In this document: one piece after another, positions 30,838 through 44,553 of the stretch
How the letters are laid out: each line of letters opens with the position of its first letter
Position numbering within the stretch: the first letter of the stretch is position 1
NCBI GenBank assembly: GCA_025931335.1
Contig: JAICNG010000004.1
Span: forward strand, 1 to 64,000
Length of the DNA: 64,000 bases
Direction of reading: 5' to 3'
Source of the DNA: Gemmatimonadaceae bacterium
Lineage (GTDB): Bacteria > Gemmatimonadota > Gemmatimonadetes > Gemmatimonadales > Gemmatimonadaceae
Position numbers and translations under genes: made by a program
Notes under the pieces: generated by a model
Databases searched by the model: none
Told to the model about the DNA's origin: nothing
What the model saw: only the letters and a program-made list of their open reading frames with translations

Positions 30838-30968
30838 GATCAACGTCCGCAGACGTCAGGGATCAGACGTCAGGTATCAGGATGCAGAAACGGCAACGGC
30901 ATTGCGCGACCGACGTTTCTGACCACTGACTTCTGACGTCTGACTCCTGACGTCTGCGGCCGTTGATC
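30838..30968. repeat. Long quasi-palindrome of 7-nt units (NNNTCAG), family C copy 1
   Basis: Arms 30838-30880 and 30926-30968, about 37/43 complementary, extendable inward by about 12 nt (CAGAAACG). Confidence 0.9.
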
Positions 30969-32836
30969 TACCACGCGAACTCCACTCGCCCGCCAAGAAG
31001 AAGCGTTCTCCCCGGCGCCCGGTAGTTCAGAATCGCCTCGTACTCCGCATCGAGGGCATTCTCGAGACGCAGGGTGAGCGCGACGTCGGCGCCACGACGG
31101 TGAGCGACACGAAGCTCACCGGCAATGTCGAACGTCGAGTACCAGGGCAAGCGCACGTAGCCCACGTCGTGGCGGCTGCCCACGCGATGCGCGGTCACCG
31201 CGAGCGATCCTCGTCCCGCTGCGTACAAGAGTGTCGCGCTCGCCGTGTGCGTGGGGCGCCGCAGGAGACGCTGCCCTTCCCTGCCGAAATCATCCTTCGT
31301 GATCTCGGTGTCGAGGTAGGTGTAGGCCGCGGAGACCGCCAGACCCGTTGACGTGCGGACGCTCGCCTCGAGCTCGACGCCGGTGGCGGCGGCCCGGCCG
31401 ATGTTCGCGAAGGTGCCGAACACGGACGAGTCGGGAGGAAAGGCGATGAAGTCGACGCGGTCGCGGAATCGCTGATCGAACCACGTCACGGCGATCGTCG
31501 TGCGATCGGCGAACAGCTCCTGCTCCAGGCTCAGCTCGACGCTTCGCGAGCGCTCCGGCTCGAGCGCCGCATTCCCCCGCGTGAACGACGTGTTGAACAC
31601 CTCGGCGAACGCCGGCTCCTTGAACGCCGTTCCCACGGTGGCCCGGGCGCGCGTGCCCGTCGCGAAGCGCCAGGCGCCGCTCGCGCGCGAGGTCACGAAC
31701 GTTCCGAACTTCTCGTTGTCGTCGACGCGCGTGCCGACCGTCGCGACCCAGGGAGCGCCGCGTCCGGCGAGCAGCTGAACGTAGTAGCCGCGGTTGATTC
31801 GCGACGCCTCGAAGTTCGAGGTGTTCCGCTCCCGCTGCCGAGTCCATTCCGCCCCGGTCGTAAGGGTGGCGTCGAGCGGGAGGCTCACATCGACTCGCCC
31901 ATCGACGACGCGCCGCGACCCCTCCGACTCGTCATGGTACGCGAAGTCGCCCGGTCGATCGACCTGGTTGTCCGAGACGGCATCGAGCTCGTTCGTTCCA
32001 GCGGTCACGCGGAGGGTCGCCCGTTCGGACAGCGGCGTCGTCGCCTCGAGGCCGGCCACCAGCCGCTTCTCGCGCCGGTACTGATTGCTGTCCACCGGCG
32101 TCCCCAGAAAATCGGTGGGATAGTGATAGGTGGCGTCGGAGTGCCTCACCATGGCGCGGAGCGCCCCGCCGGCCGCCGGCTCGAGGCGAAACCCGGCGCT
32201 CGCCTGACGATTCCGATAGCCGTTGTTGAAGTCGAGCACGCCGTCGGTCTCATGTGACGACGCGGCGGCCGCGAAGCTGGTGATCCCACGAACGATGGTG
32301 ACGTTGCCGGTGGCGTCGCGCGTCGCGTACGTCCCCCCACGCGCCGCGAGGTCGAGGCGCGACCGGGAGGCATGTTTGGTGAAGATCTGAATGACACCGG
32401 TGACCGCATCGGATCCCCAGAGCACGCTGGCCGGCCCACGCACGACCTCGATGCGGTCGACATCGGCCACCGAGACGTGCGCGAGGTCGATCGCGCCGCC
32501 GGCGTCGTTCAGCGGCACGCCGTCGATCAGCACCTTCGTGTAGTCACTCTCGCCACCGCGCAAAAAAAACGCGGTCTGCGATCCGAAGGAGCCCGATTGC
32601 ACGACCGATGCGCCTGGAACATCGCGGAGGGCGTCGGTGAGCCGCGTGATTCCGCGCGCGCGCAGCTCCGCCCCGGTGATCACGGTGATCGCCGCGGGGG
32701 TGCGTTCCCGGGCGATCGGAAGCCGCGTGGCCGTCACCGTCACCGGCGACAGCGTGACGGTATCCTGCGGGACCTGAGCGCGGCCGACCCTGGGGAGGGC
32801 GAGCAACAGGACTGGGATGACATGCAATCGCGTCAT
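30968..32836 (-). CDS. btuB: TonB-dependent receptor, BtuB-like
   Basis: DTVTLSPVTVTATRLPIARERTPAAITVITGAELRARG plug domain; C-terminal beta-barrel; in riboswitch-controlled operon. Confidence 0.85.
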   Translation of the reverse strand: MTRLHVIPVLLLALPRVGRAQVPQDTVTLSPVTVTATRLPIARERTPAAITVITGAELRARGITRLTDALRDVPGASVVQSGSFGSQTAFFLRGGESDYTKVLIDGVPLNDAGGAIDLAHVSVADVDRIEVVRGPASVLWGSDAVTGVIQIFTKHASRSRLDLAARGGTYATRDATGNVTIVRGITSFAAAASSHETDGVLDFNNGYRNRQASAGFRLEPAAGGALRAMVRHSDATYHYPTDFLGTPVDSNQYRREKRLVAGLEATTPLSERATLRVTAGTNELDAVSDNQVDRPGDFAYHDESEGSRRVVDGRVDVSLPLDATLTTGAEWTRQRERNTSNFEASRINRGYYVQLLAGRGAPWVATVGTRVDDNEKFGTFVTSRASGAWRFATGTRARATVGTAFKEPAFAEVFNTSFTRGNAALEPERSRSVELSLEQELFADRTTIAVTWFDQRFRDRVDFIAFPPDSSVFGTFANIGRAAATGVELEASVRTSTGLAVSAAYTYLDTEITKDDFGREGQRLLRRPTHTASATLLYAAGRGSLAVTAHRVGSRHDVGYVRLPWYSTFDIAGELRVAHRRGADVALTLRLENALDAEYEAILNYRAPGRTLLLGGRVEFAW

Positions 32837-33660
32837 GACCGGGGCTCCGAACCGTCGAGGGGTAGACTGCCTGACGAGTGCCGGGTTCCGCGCAGCGGCA
32901 CGAGGGTGGGCGCGCCCACGGCGGGGTCGCGCGTGACGACGAGCGGCCACTGATACACTCGCTCGAGGGTACTCGCCTGCATCACGGCGTGGGGCGGGCC
33001 GGCGGCCGCCACGCGCCCCTCGTGGAGCAGCACCATCACCCCCGCGAATCGCGCAATGAGGTTGAGCTGGTGACTGATGACGAGCACGGTCCGTCCGCTC
33101 CGCGCGAGCGTCGCGAAGAGCTCGAACATCGCCATCTCGTGTCCCACATCGAGGAAGGTGGTGGGCTCGTCGAGGACGAGCGCATCGCCGCCCTGCGCCA
33201 GCGCCCGGGCGATCCGGGCCCGCTGCCATTCGCCGCCGGAGAGCGCGAGGATGTCGCGCATCGCGAGGTCCGCGACACCGGCATCGCCCATCGCCTGCTC
33301 GACGAGCGCGACATCGCGCGGCATCGCGGCTCGCCAGGGCCCTTCGTGGGGATAGCGCCCGAGGGCGACGTACTCGTGCACAGGAAGCGAAAAGACTGCA
33401 CTCTCACGCTGCGGCACCACCGCCACGCGCCGCGCGAGGTCGCGTGCGTCGAACGTCTCGATCGGGCGTGAGGCGATCTCGATCCGGCCCGCCTGCCTCG
33501 GCATGCGGCGAAGCAGCAGGCGCACGAGCGTGCTCTTGCCGCTTCCGTTCGGGCCGACGATCGCCGTCAGCGTTCCCGCCGCGGCAGAGAGCGACACGCC
33601 CGAGAGCGCCTCACGAGTCGCCCGGGGGTAGCGTGCCGTCACCTCGTGAAAGCGGATCAT
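32833..33660 (-). CDS. btuD: ABC transporter ATP-binding protein (cobalamin/siderophore type)
   Basis: IVGPNGSGKSTLVRLLLR; LSGGEWQRARIARALAQGGDALVLDEPTTFLD. Confidence 0.88.
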   Translation of the reverse strand: MIRFHEVTARYPRATREALSGVSLSAAAGTLTAIVGPNGSGKSTLVRLLLRRMPRQAGRIEIASRPIETFDARDLARRVAVVPQRESAVFSLPVHEYVALGRYPHEGPWRAAMPRDVALVEQAMGDAGVADLAMRDILALSGGEWQRARIARALAQGGDALVLDEPTTFLDVGHEMAMFELFATLARSGRTVLVISHQLNLIARFAGVMVLLHEGRVAAAGPPHAVMQASTLERVYQWPLVVTRDPAVGAPTLVPLRGTRHSSGSLPLDGSEPRS

Positions 33661-34631
33661 GCCAGCTTCCGGATACGCAAGAGGAAGAACGGCACGCCGA
33701 GGAGTGCGGTCACCGCGCCGAGCGGGAGCTCGGCGGGCGGCACGGCGGTGCGCGCGACCAGATCTGCGGCGACCAGAAGTGCCGCCCCGACCAGCGCGGC
33801 TCCGGCAATGATCGGCCGGTGGCGGCGCACGCCGAACGCGCGGACGATGTGCGGCACCATGAGCCCGACGAAGCCGATCAGGCCGGCGGCCGCCACCGTC
33901 GCCGCGGCGAGCAGCGAGCTCGCGAGGTAGATCCGGCGGGCGCTTCGATCGACGTCGAGTCCCAGCGCCGCGGCAGGCTCCTCGCCGAGCGCGAGCACAT
34001 CGATGTCACGGGCCATCAACAAGAGCAGCGCGCCGCCCACGAGCACGTACGCGGAGAGCCACCGAATCTGTGGCCAGCCGGCGTCGGCGACCGAACCCAT
34101 CATCCACCACACCGCCCCACGCACCGTATTCGGCGGTGCGTTGGCGAGCACCACCATGATCACGGCGTTGGCGAACGCCCCCATGATGACGCCCGCCATG
34201 ATGAGCACGCGAGGATCGGCGCGGCCCCCCGCGGCGCGCGCGATGAGCAGCACCGCGCCCACGGACGCCCCGGCGCCGAGGCAGGCGAAGATGGGGATCG
34301 TCGATGCGTCCCGCACGCCGGCGCCGAACGCGAGCACGGCGCCAACGGCCGCGCCGCCGGAGACACCGAGGAGGTACGGCTCCGCGAGCGCGTTCCGCAA
34401 CGATCCCTGCAACGCGCCCCCAGCCATGCCGAGCGCCGCGCCCACGATGAGCGCGAGCGTCAGGCGGGGAAGCCGGATCGACCGCACGATCGCGATCGCG
34501 TTGGCGTCGCCGACGCCGAGGAGGCCGTCGCGCACCTCACGCAGCCCGAGGGGCACCGGACCGAGCGCGATGGCGAGCACGCACAGCGCGCCGAGGATGG
34601 CGAGACCGCCAAGCCACAGGGTGGCGCGCAT
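33657..34631 (-). CDS. btuC: FecCD family ABC permease (BtuC-like)
   Basis: MRATLWLGGLAILGAL; RLPRLTLALIVGAALGMAGGALQGSLRNALAEPYLLGVSGGAAVGAVLAFG. Confidence 0.9.
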   Translation of the reverse strand: MRATLWLGGLAILGALCVLAIALGPVPLGLREVRDGLLGVGDANAIAIVRSIRLPRLTLALIVGAALGMAGGALQGSLRNALAEPYLLGVSGGAAVGAVLAFGAGVRDASTIPIFACLGAGASVGAVLLIARAAGGRADPRVLIMAGVIMGAFANAVIMVVLANAPPNTVRGAVWWMMGSVADAGWPQIRWLSAYVLVGGALLLLMARDIDVLALGEEPAAALGLDVDRSARRIYLASSLLAAATVAAAGLIGFVGLMVPHIVRAFGVRRHRPIIAGAALVGAALLVAADLVARTAVPPAELPLGAVTALLGVPFFLLRIRKLA

Positions 34632-35533
34632 CAGCGAATCTCGATGCCCGGGTGGAGCAAGCGCGCCAGGTGCACCGCCGCCTCGCCGAGACGCACGGAC
34701 GGGCGCCCAACGAGCGTTGTGTCGACGACGCGAACCCGGCCCTCGCGGACGGCTCGAATCGCGCGCCATGCCGGATCGCGTGTCACCCTCGCCGATCCCT
34801 CGGGTCCCACGAGCACGAACTCCGGATCGCGCCGCACGACGTCCTCGAAGGTGACTTGTTGCGACGGCGCCGCGATGTCCTCGTAGACGTTGCGCGCGCC
34901 GGCGATGTCCACGAGCTGGCTGAGGAAGCTGCCGCGACCGATCGTGATGAGCGGGGCATCCCAGATGTGCCAGAACACCCGCGGGCGCGGCAGCTGCGCG
35001 GTCGCGTTGCGCACACGCACCAGCGTCCGCTGCACGGAGTCGGCGACGCTCGCTCCGGCCTCGGCGTTCCCGGTGAGCTCGCCAAGCAGGCGAGCGGCGC
35101 GGTCGAATTGCTCGACGCGATCGATGCGGAGCGCGACGACCGCGATCCGCGCGGCGCGCAGCCGGTCGTAGGCCGCGCGATTGTCCTCGCTCGCGTAGAG
35201 GATCACGAGGTCGGGACGCGCGCCAAGCACCACCTCGACGTTTGGCCGCAGCGCGTCGCCGACCGATGGGACGCGGAGCGCCGAGTCCGGGTAGACATCC
35301 CATCGGGATCGCCCGATGACCCGCGGGCCGGCGTGCACCGCGAACAGCAAGTCGGTGGTAGAGGGATTGAGCGAGACGATGCGCTGCGGGGGCCTAACGA
35401 ACCGCGGCACGGCGCCCCCGAAGTCATCGCGCGCCGCGGCGGCCGTCTGCGCCTCTGGAGGGCGCGGCCCCCGCTCGCCGCAGCCAACGGTGGCGAAGAG
35501 AAGCGTTCCGAGAATCCGAGCTCGTCGATGCAC
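34631..35533 (-). CDS. btuF: cobalamin-binding periplasmic protein (BtuF-like)
   Basis: RIVSLNPSTTDLLFAVHAGPRVIGRSRWDVYPDSALRVPSVGDALRPNVEVVLGARPDLVI. Confidence 0.88.
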   Translation of the reverse strand: MHRRARILGTLLFATVGCGERGPRPPEAQTAAAARDDFGGAVPRFVRPPQRIVSLNPSTTDLLFAVHAGPRVIGRSRWDVYPDSALRVPSVGDALRPNVEVVLGARPDLVILYASEDNRAAYDRLRAARIAVVALRIDRVEQFDRAARLLGELTGNAEAGASVADSVQRTLVRVRNATAQLPRPRVFWHIWDAPLITIGRGSFLSQLVDIAGARNVYEDIAAPSQQVTFEDVVRRDPEFVLVGPEGSARVTRDPAWRAIRAVREGRVRVVDTTLVGRPSVRLGEAAVHLARLLHPGIEIR

Positions 35534-35639
35534 GCGCGGGCACCCGACCCAGGAGTCGCGGTGCCCGTGAACGATGGCGCGCGGTCACGCCGCGCGGTCG
35601 CCACCAGCCCCTTCTCCCGAGGGTCTGCAGATGTGGCGC

Positions 35640-35805
35640 GGACGCGAGGCGTCTCCTGGCTTCGGGCCGCGTGCTCGCCTTCCCGACTCGTGTCAGTGGC
35701 GTCGTGAGCGCGCGCGTACTGCCCGTTACAGTGGCGGGACCGCGCCGGACTTGCACCGGCTTCCGGAACTCCCGTCCGCGAACGTCGATTGTCCGGTGAG
35801 TCTAC
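35640..35805 (-). promoter_or_regulatory. cobalamin riboswitch upstream of btuFCDB
   Basis: Reverse strand has GGAAGCCGGTGCAAGTCCGGCGCGGTCCCGCCACTGTAACGGGCAG and GAAGCCAGGAGACGCC, the conserved cobalamin riboswitch blocks. Confidence 0.92.
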
Positions 35806-36971
35806 CCGTCCCGCCGTTCCTCGTCAAGCGCGCTCGCAAGCTCGCGCTTCAGCTCGGCGCGACGACGCGCGTACGTCTCCCGCTCGGCTGCCTCGAGGTG
35901 TGGAGCCGCCTCCACGCGCGCATCGAGCTCCGCGATCTCGCGCGCAAGGCGCTCGGTGCGCCGCTCGCCCGGCGGCGACGCCGCCACCGGGCGCCGACGC
36001 GCGCGCACGAGCACCAGCGCCATCGCGCCGACGGTCAGGGCGAGAATCGCGAGGACCAGCGCGCGTCGCGCATCGACGCCGCAGCGGGGCGCGTCGATGC
36101 GCAACACGCCAGCCTGTGGAAGCTCCTGGGCCAGAAAGCGGTTGAAGGTGCGCGACTCCACCGTGACGGGATCGACGCGCTCGAGGCCGGGTGCGGTCGC
36201 GGTGACGTCAGGCTCCTCGAGTAGCACCTCGAGGACACCCGCTCGCCCTTCGACGGGCCGCGAGAACGGAAACGCGCCGCCGTCCAGTCGATAGGCGTAC
36301 GAGAGCTGCTTGATCCCGGGCGCGAGGGGCGCATAGACGCGAATGCGACCTCCGTCCGTGCGAATGGCATCCTCGGAGAGGTCGCCCTGTCCGATGCGGA
36401 CGTCGGTCGCGCCGTCCGGAAGCGGGGTACTCCACACCGGGACCTCGCCCGCCGCGACGCGCGTGACGCTCGAATCGTTCGCCAACTCGAAGACCTCGAC
36501 GATCTCGCGATCGCCGTTTTCCTCCGGCGCGGCGACGACGATGTGGTGGCCCCGGATGTGGATCGGCACCGGCGCGCTGGTCGTGTCGAACACGGCGAGC
36601 TCCGCCTCTTCGACCGCTCGCCCCGTGTCGAGCGGCGGCGAGAAGTACGCGATGCCGTGGTGTTCGGCTGACACGAAGTAGATCGCGTCGCCACCGCCGC
36701 GGGGCGTATAGCGAATGGCGAACCCGCCGTCGCGACTGGTGCGCGTCGAGTCGATGGGGCCCGAGCGGTCGGCCCCGACGCGATGCAGCACCACCCATGC
36801 TCCCGGTACACCGCGCATCGTGTCGGCCGCGGGCCGGAGCACGCGGCCTGTCACGCGTCGCTCCTGAGCGCTCGCGCCCGACGCGAGCATCATCGTCGCG
36901 AGCACAACGCAAAAGCGGCCGCGCCAGGCGGCCGCTTTGCACACGCGATTGTGCTGTCGCGCCAACATCAC
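35802..36971 (-). CDS. secreted/membrane protein with carboxypeptidase-regulatory-like domain and C-terminal coiled coil
   Basis: RRVTGRVLRPAADTMRGVPGAWVVLHR...SRDGGFAIRYTP; TM near C-terminus. Confidence 0.55.
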   Translation of the reverse strand: MMLARQHNRVCKAAAWRGRFCVVLATMMLASGASAQERRVTGRVLRPAADTMRGVPGAWVVLHRVGADRSGPIDSTRTSRDGGFAIRYTPRGGGDAIYFVSAEHHGIAYFSPPLDTGRAVEEAELAVFDTTSAPVPIHIRGHHIVVAAPEENGDREIVEVFELANDSSVTRVAAGEVPVWSTPLPDGATDVRIGQGDLSEDAIRTDGGRIRVYAPLAPGIKQLSYAYRLDGGAFPFSRPVEGRAGVLEVLLEEPDVTATAPGLERVDPVTVESRTFNRFLAQELPQAGVLRIDAPRCGVDARRALVLAILALTVGAMALVLVRARRRPVAASPPGERRTERLAREIAELDARVEAAPHLEAAERETYARRRAELKRELASALDEERRDG

Positions 36972-37486
36972 AGGTTGAACTTGCCGAAATCCTCCGGCTT
37001 CATTCGCTCGAGATATTCCTTGAGCTGCTCGGCGCTCATCTCGTCGGTCGCCGGGGTCAAGTCGGGCTCGTCGCTCGGCAGCGCGTCTCCGCCCTCGACC
37101 GCGATGGCCGTCAGCAGCGACTCCTGCGCGAAGATCGGGGCGGCGAGTCGCAGCGCGATGGCGATGCTGTCCGACGGGCGCGCATCGATCTGCACGATGT
37201 CATCGCCGCGGTGAACGTGCAGCTCGGCGAAGTACGTATTGTCCTTCACCTTGGTGATCTGCACGCGCTTGAGCGTTCCGCCGAGTCCGAGGATGAGGGA
37301 CTTGCAGAGGTCGTGCGTGAGGGGACGCGGCGGCTTGACGGCGTTCATCTCCATGACGATGGACTGCGCCTCGGGCTGCCCGATCCAGATCGGGAGAAGC
37401 CGATCCCCCTGCTTCTCCTTGAGGATCACCACGTACGAATTCGAGGAGCTGTCGAGCCCCAGGCGGTCCACGCGTACTTCGATCAT
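36968..37486 (-). CDS. bifunctional nuclease family protein (DUF151/BFN)
   Basis: MIEVRVDRLGLDSSSNSYVVILKEKQGDRLLPIWIGQPEAQSI...IDARPSDSIAIALRLAAPIF. Confidence 0.92.
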   Translation of the reverse strand: MIEVRVDRLGLDSSSNSYVVILKEKQGDRLLPIWIGQPEAQSIVMEMNAVKPPRPLTHDLCKSLILGLGGTLKRVQITKVKDNTYFAELHVHRGDDIVQIDARPSDSIAIALRLAAPIFAQESLLTAIAVEGGDALPSDEPDLTPATDEMSAEQLKEYLERMKPEDFGKFNL

Positions 37487-37516
37487 CCGTCGCTCCCGAG
37501 CGCCGCGCCGCGAGCC

Positions 37517-40089
<2,573 letters not shown>

Positions 40090-40149
40090 GTACGTCCTTG
40101 GGGCAGGCGTGAGAGCGCCGCCCGATGCAAGAATTGTGACTCGATGGGG

Positions 40150-41945
<1,796 letters not shown>

Positions 41946-41946
<1 letters not shown>

Positions 41947-42215
41947 TACTTCTCTCCGAACTTGTGGGCGATGAGCTCGGCGATCGCGTCGACGGCCTGT
42001 TGCGCATCGGGACCGTGTGCCCGGATCGTGAGCGTGGCGCCGAATTCGGCCGCAAGCATCATCACCCCCATGATGCTCTTGCCGTTCACCTCGAGGTCGT
42101 CGCGCACCATGGTGATCTCACTCTTGAATTTCGCCGCCGTCTTCACGACCTCGGCCGCGGGGCGTGCGTGCAGGCCGTTCCGGTTCACGATGCGCACGGA
42201 CCGTTCGATCATCAT
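41946..42215 (-). CDS. ptsH: phosphocarrier protein HPr
   Basis: VRIVNRNGLHARPAAEVVKTAAKFKSEI...VNGKSIMGVMMLAAE; His and Ser phosphosites present. Confidence 0.95.
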
Positions 42216-42991
42216 CGAGCCACCACGGCGTACAGCGCGCTGACGGCGAGCGCGCCGAGCGCGATCCGCCATCCCTCGACCCGTCCGTGGAGGCGCGTGA
42301 GCAGCACCGCTCCCGCCACCGTCGCGAGCAACACCCCTCCCAGGAGTGCCCGACCAGGGTCGATGATCCGGTCGAGCGCGAGGGGCAGCGCAACTCCCGC
42401 CAGCAACGCGCCCGCCCGCGCAATGTACGTCGGCCCGTGGCGCAGCACCGGATTCGCCAATGCCGCCGCGACGCGCATCCCGTGCGTCCAGCCGACGCGC
42501 AGACCCCAGATGCGCAATCCGATGTGTCCCACGTTGTACAGGCCGAGGAAAATCAGCAAGACTGCAACCGGACTTGCGCCAAGGCCGAACGCGGCGAGCG
42601 CGACGAGCGAACAGAACGGCAGCCATCCCGCCCACACCAGCCGGTCCCCCACCGAGCCGAGCGGTCCGCATAACGCGGTGCGAAAGCGCTCGATCTGCCC
42701 GGGGGGCGCGCGCTCCAGCTCGGCGCGCGCGAGCGACCCGACGGCGACGGCGGTGAGGTACGGATGCGCGTTGAAATACGCCGACTGGCGCGCCATCGCG
42801 GCGCGGTACTGCTCGCCCTTGGAGCCACCGGGTAGGCGGCGCAGCGCGGGCTCGAGGCAGAACCCGATGCCCGTTCCGAGGAGCAGCTCGTAATTCCACG
42901 AGGCTTGAACGGCGAGCTGACGGATGAAGATCTCCACCCACGTATGGACGGGGAGCGATGGCGTCTCGACCGGCGCGGCCCGGGCGGTCAT
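42212..42991 (-). CDS. PTS mannose-family IID component
   Basis: FIRQLAVQASWNYELLLGTGIGFCLEPAL...FNAHPYLTAVAVGSLARAE...GPLGSVGDRLVWAGWLP. Confidence 0.9.
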   Translation of the reverse strand: MTARAAPVETPSLPVHTWVEIFIRQLAVQASWNYELLLGTGIGFCLEPALRRLPGGSKGEQYRAAMARQSAYFNAHPYLTAVAVGSLARAELERAPPGQIERFRTALCGPLGSVGDRLVWAGWLPFCSLVALAAFGLGASPVAVLLIFLGLYNVGHIGLRIWGLRVGWTHGMRVAAALANPVLRHGPTYIARAGALLAGVALPLALDRIIDPGRALLGGVLLATVAGAVLLTRLHGRVEGWRIALGALAVSALYAVVAR

Positions 42992-43671
42992 CGGGCGGCG
43001 AGCAAAGCCAAGCCGATCACGAGCCCACCGGCGAAGTACCAGCGGGCACCGGGCGTGTTGTGGAACAGCTTCCAGGTCGCCCCCGCGGCCACAGCGGCCG
43101 CGGCCGCCACGACGATCGCGCGCGACAGCCGCGCGTCGAGCGACCACAGCGAAGCCATCGCGCGGTCGAGCGGATCGAGGGCGAGCATCGCGAGGACCGT
43201 CAGCAGCCCAGCGCGCGCGAAATCCGCGGCGATACCCGCGGTCTGTATCGCGATCACCGCGCGACCGGAGCCGAGCCCCAGGGTGGGAATCCACCGGCGC
43301 GCGATCGCACCGTTGAACCGGCGGATGACGTACATCGTCCATCCACCAACCCAGGCCGTGGCGAGGGCGGCAAGCACCGCTAGCGTGAGCGAGCCCGCCG
43401 TGTGCACCGGTCGCAGCGCGAACAGCGCGCCTCCCACGACCGAAGCAGAGCCCCATTCCGGATAGCGAGACGCCCCCACCGGCAGAGTCTCGAGCGCGAT
43501 CAGCTCCAGCGTTGCGCCGACGAGCAGACCCCCCGCCGGATCGCCGAGCACCAATCCCGTGATCGTCGCGGCCGCGATGGGACGCGAGATCATCGCCTGC
43601 GGGAAGGAGACGACGTCGAGCCCGATGATCGCGCCGAGGAGCGCGATCAGGAGCAGCTGGTCCGGGGTCAT
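42988..43671 (-). CDS. PTS mannose-family IIC component
   Basis: ALLGAIIGLDVVSFPQAMISRPIAAATITGLVLGDPAGGLLVGATLELIAL. Confidence 0.88.
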   Translation of the reverse strand: MTPDQLLLIALLGAIIGLDVVSFPQAMISRPIAAATITGLVLGDPAGGLLVGATLELIALETLPVGASRYPEWGSASVVGGALFALRPVHTAGSLTLAVLAALATAWVGGWTMYVIRRFNGAIARRWIPTLGLGSGRAVIAIQTAGIAADFARAGLLTVLAMLALDPLDRAMASLWSLDARLSRAIVVAAAAAVAAGATWKLFHNTPGARWYFAGGLVIGLALLAAR

Positions 43672-44159
43672 CGGTCGGCCTCCCCGCGCAGGACATCCTC
43701 GAGCGGGACCGCGCGCGCCGACGGAACGTCCTGCGCCGACACCGCGACGCCCTTCCGCTCGAGGGCGCGCAACGCCTCCTCCTCCTGCGGGGAGAGATAC
43801 ACGTACCGGAGCTTGAGCGTGCGGCCGGCGCGGTGGTGAATGCCTCCGAGGTTGACGGCCGTGATCGACGGACTGAGCTCGATCAACCGCCGCATCGTAT
43901 CGATGTCGCCGGTGAGGAGGACTCCGGGGCGCTGATCGGCCTGCCACGCCTCGAGCTGGCGGCTCGCGTCGTCGGGCGTGGCGAAGTACACGTCCATCTC
44001 GGGCGGAACGCCCATCCGGTAGAGCTCCTGCTCCCACTCGCTCCCCGCCACCTCGTCATCGACGAGGGCGATGAATCCGAGATTGAGCGGCTGTCCCCAC
44101 CCGACGACGACCTGGCCGTGAATGAGGCGGTCGTCGATGCGAAAGAGCTCAATGGCCAC
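43668..44159 (-). CDS. PTS mannose-family IIB component (GTG start)
   Basis: IELFRIDDRLIHGQVVVGWGQPLNLGFIALVDDEVA; phosphosite His in LIHGQV. Confidence 0.92.
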   Translation of the reverse strand: MAIELFRIDDRLIHGQVVVGWGQPLNLGFIALVDDEVAGSEWEQELYRMGVPPEMDVYFATPDDASRQLEAWQADQRPGVLLTGDIDTMRRLIELSPSITAVNLGGIHHRAGRTLKLRYVYLSPQEEEALRALERKGVAVSAQDVPSARAVPLEDVLRGEADR

Positions 44160-44553
44160 GCTTCGCCCCCGACACCGCGGTGATCGAGCGCACCGCTCGA
44201 TCGACGGCATGAGCGGCGGCCTCCGCCGGCGCGAGCTCTTCGTGCGACATGAAATCGAGGAGCAGCGGCAAGCTGGCGCCGGTGACGAGCACGACATGAG
44301 GGCGCGCCGCCTGCACGCACCGCGCGGCGATGGTGCAGCTGCCGGCGGGAAGGTCGGTGAAGATGACCCCAATCCGGCGTCCGTCGACCAGCTCGAGAAT
44401 CGCGCGCTCGATGTCCGCCGCGCCGAGGCCCGTGTTCGTCATGGGGAGAAAGAGATCACCACGGCCGGTGATCTGTTGCACCGCGCTCACGAACCCCGCG
44501 GCCAGGTCCCCGTGCGCTGCGATGATCGCGACCGGGTCGCCTTCACTCATCAT
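44149..44553 (-). CDS. PTS mannose-family IIA component
   Basis: VAIIAAHGDLAAGFVSAVQQITG...VIFTDLPAGSCTIAAR. Confidence 0.9.
   Translation of the reverse strand: MMSEGDPVAIIAAHGDLAAGFVSAVQQITGRGDLFLPMTNTGLGAADIERAILELVDGRRIGVIFTDLPAGSCTIAARCVQAARPHVVLVTGASLPLLLDFMSHEELAPAEAAAHAVDRAVRSITAVSGAKRGH

Noticed and set aside
40090-40149. Possible SAM/SAH riboswitch upstream of metK
   Set aside because: The short leader has a GC-rich hairpin but no motif I can match with confidence.
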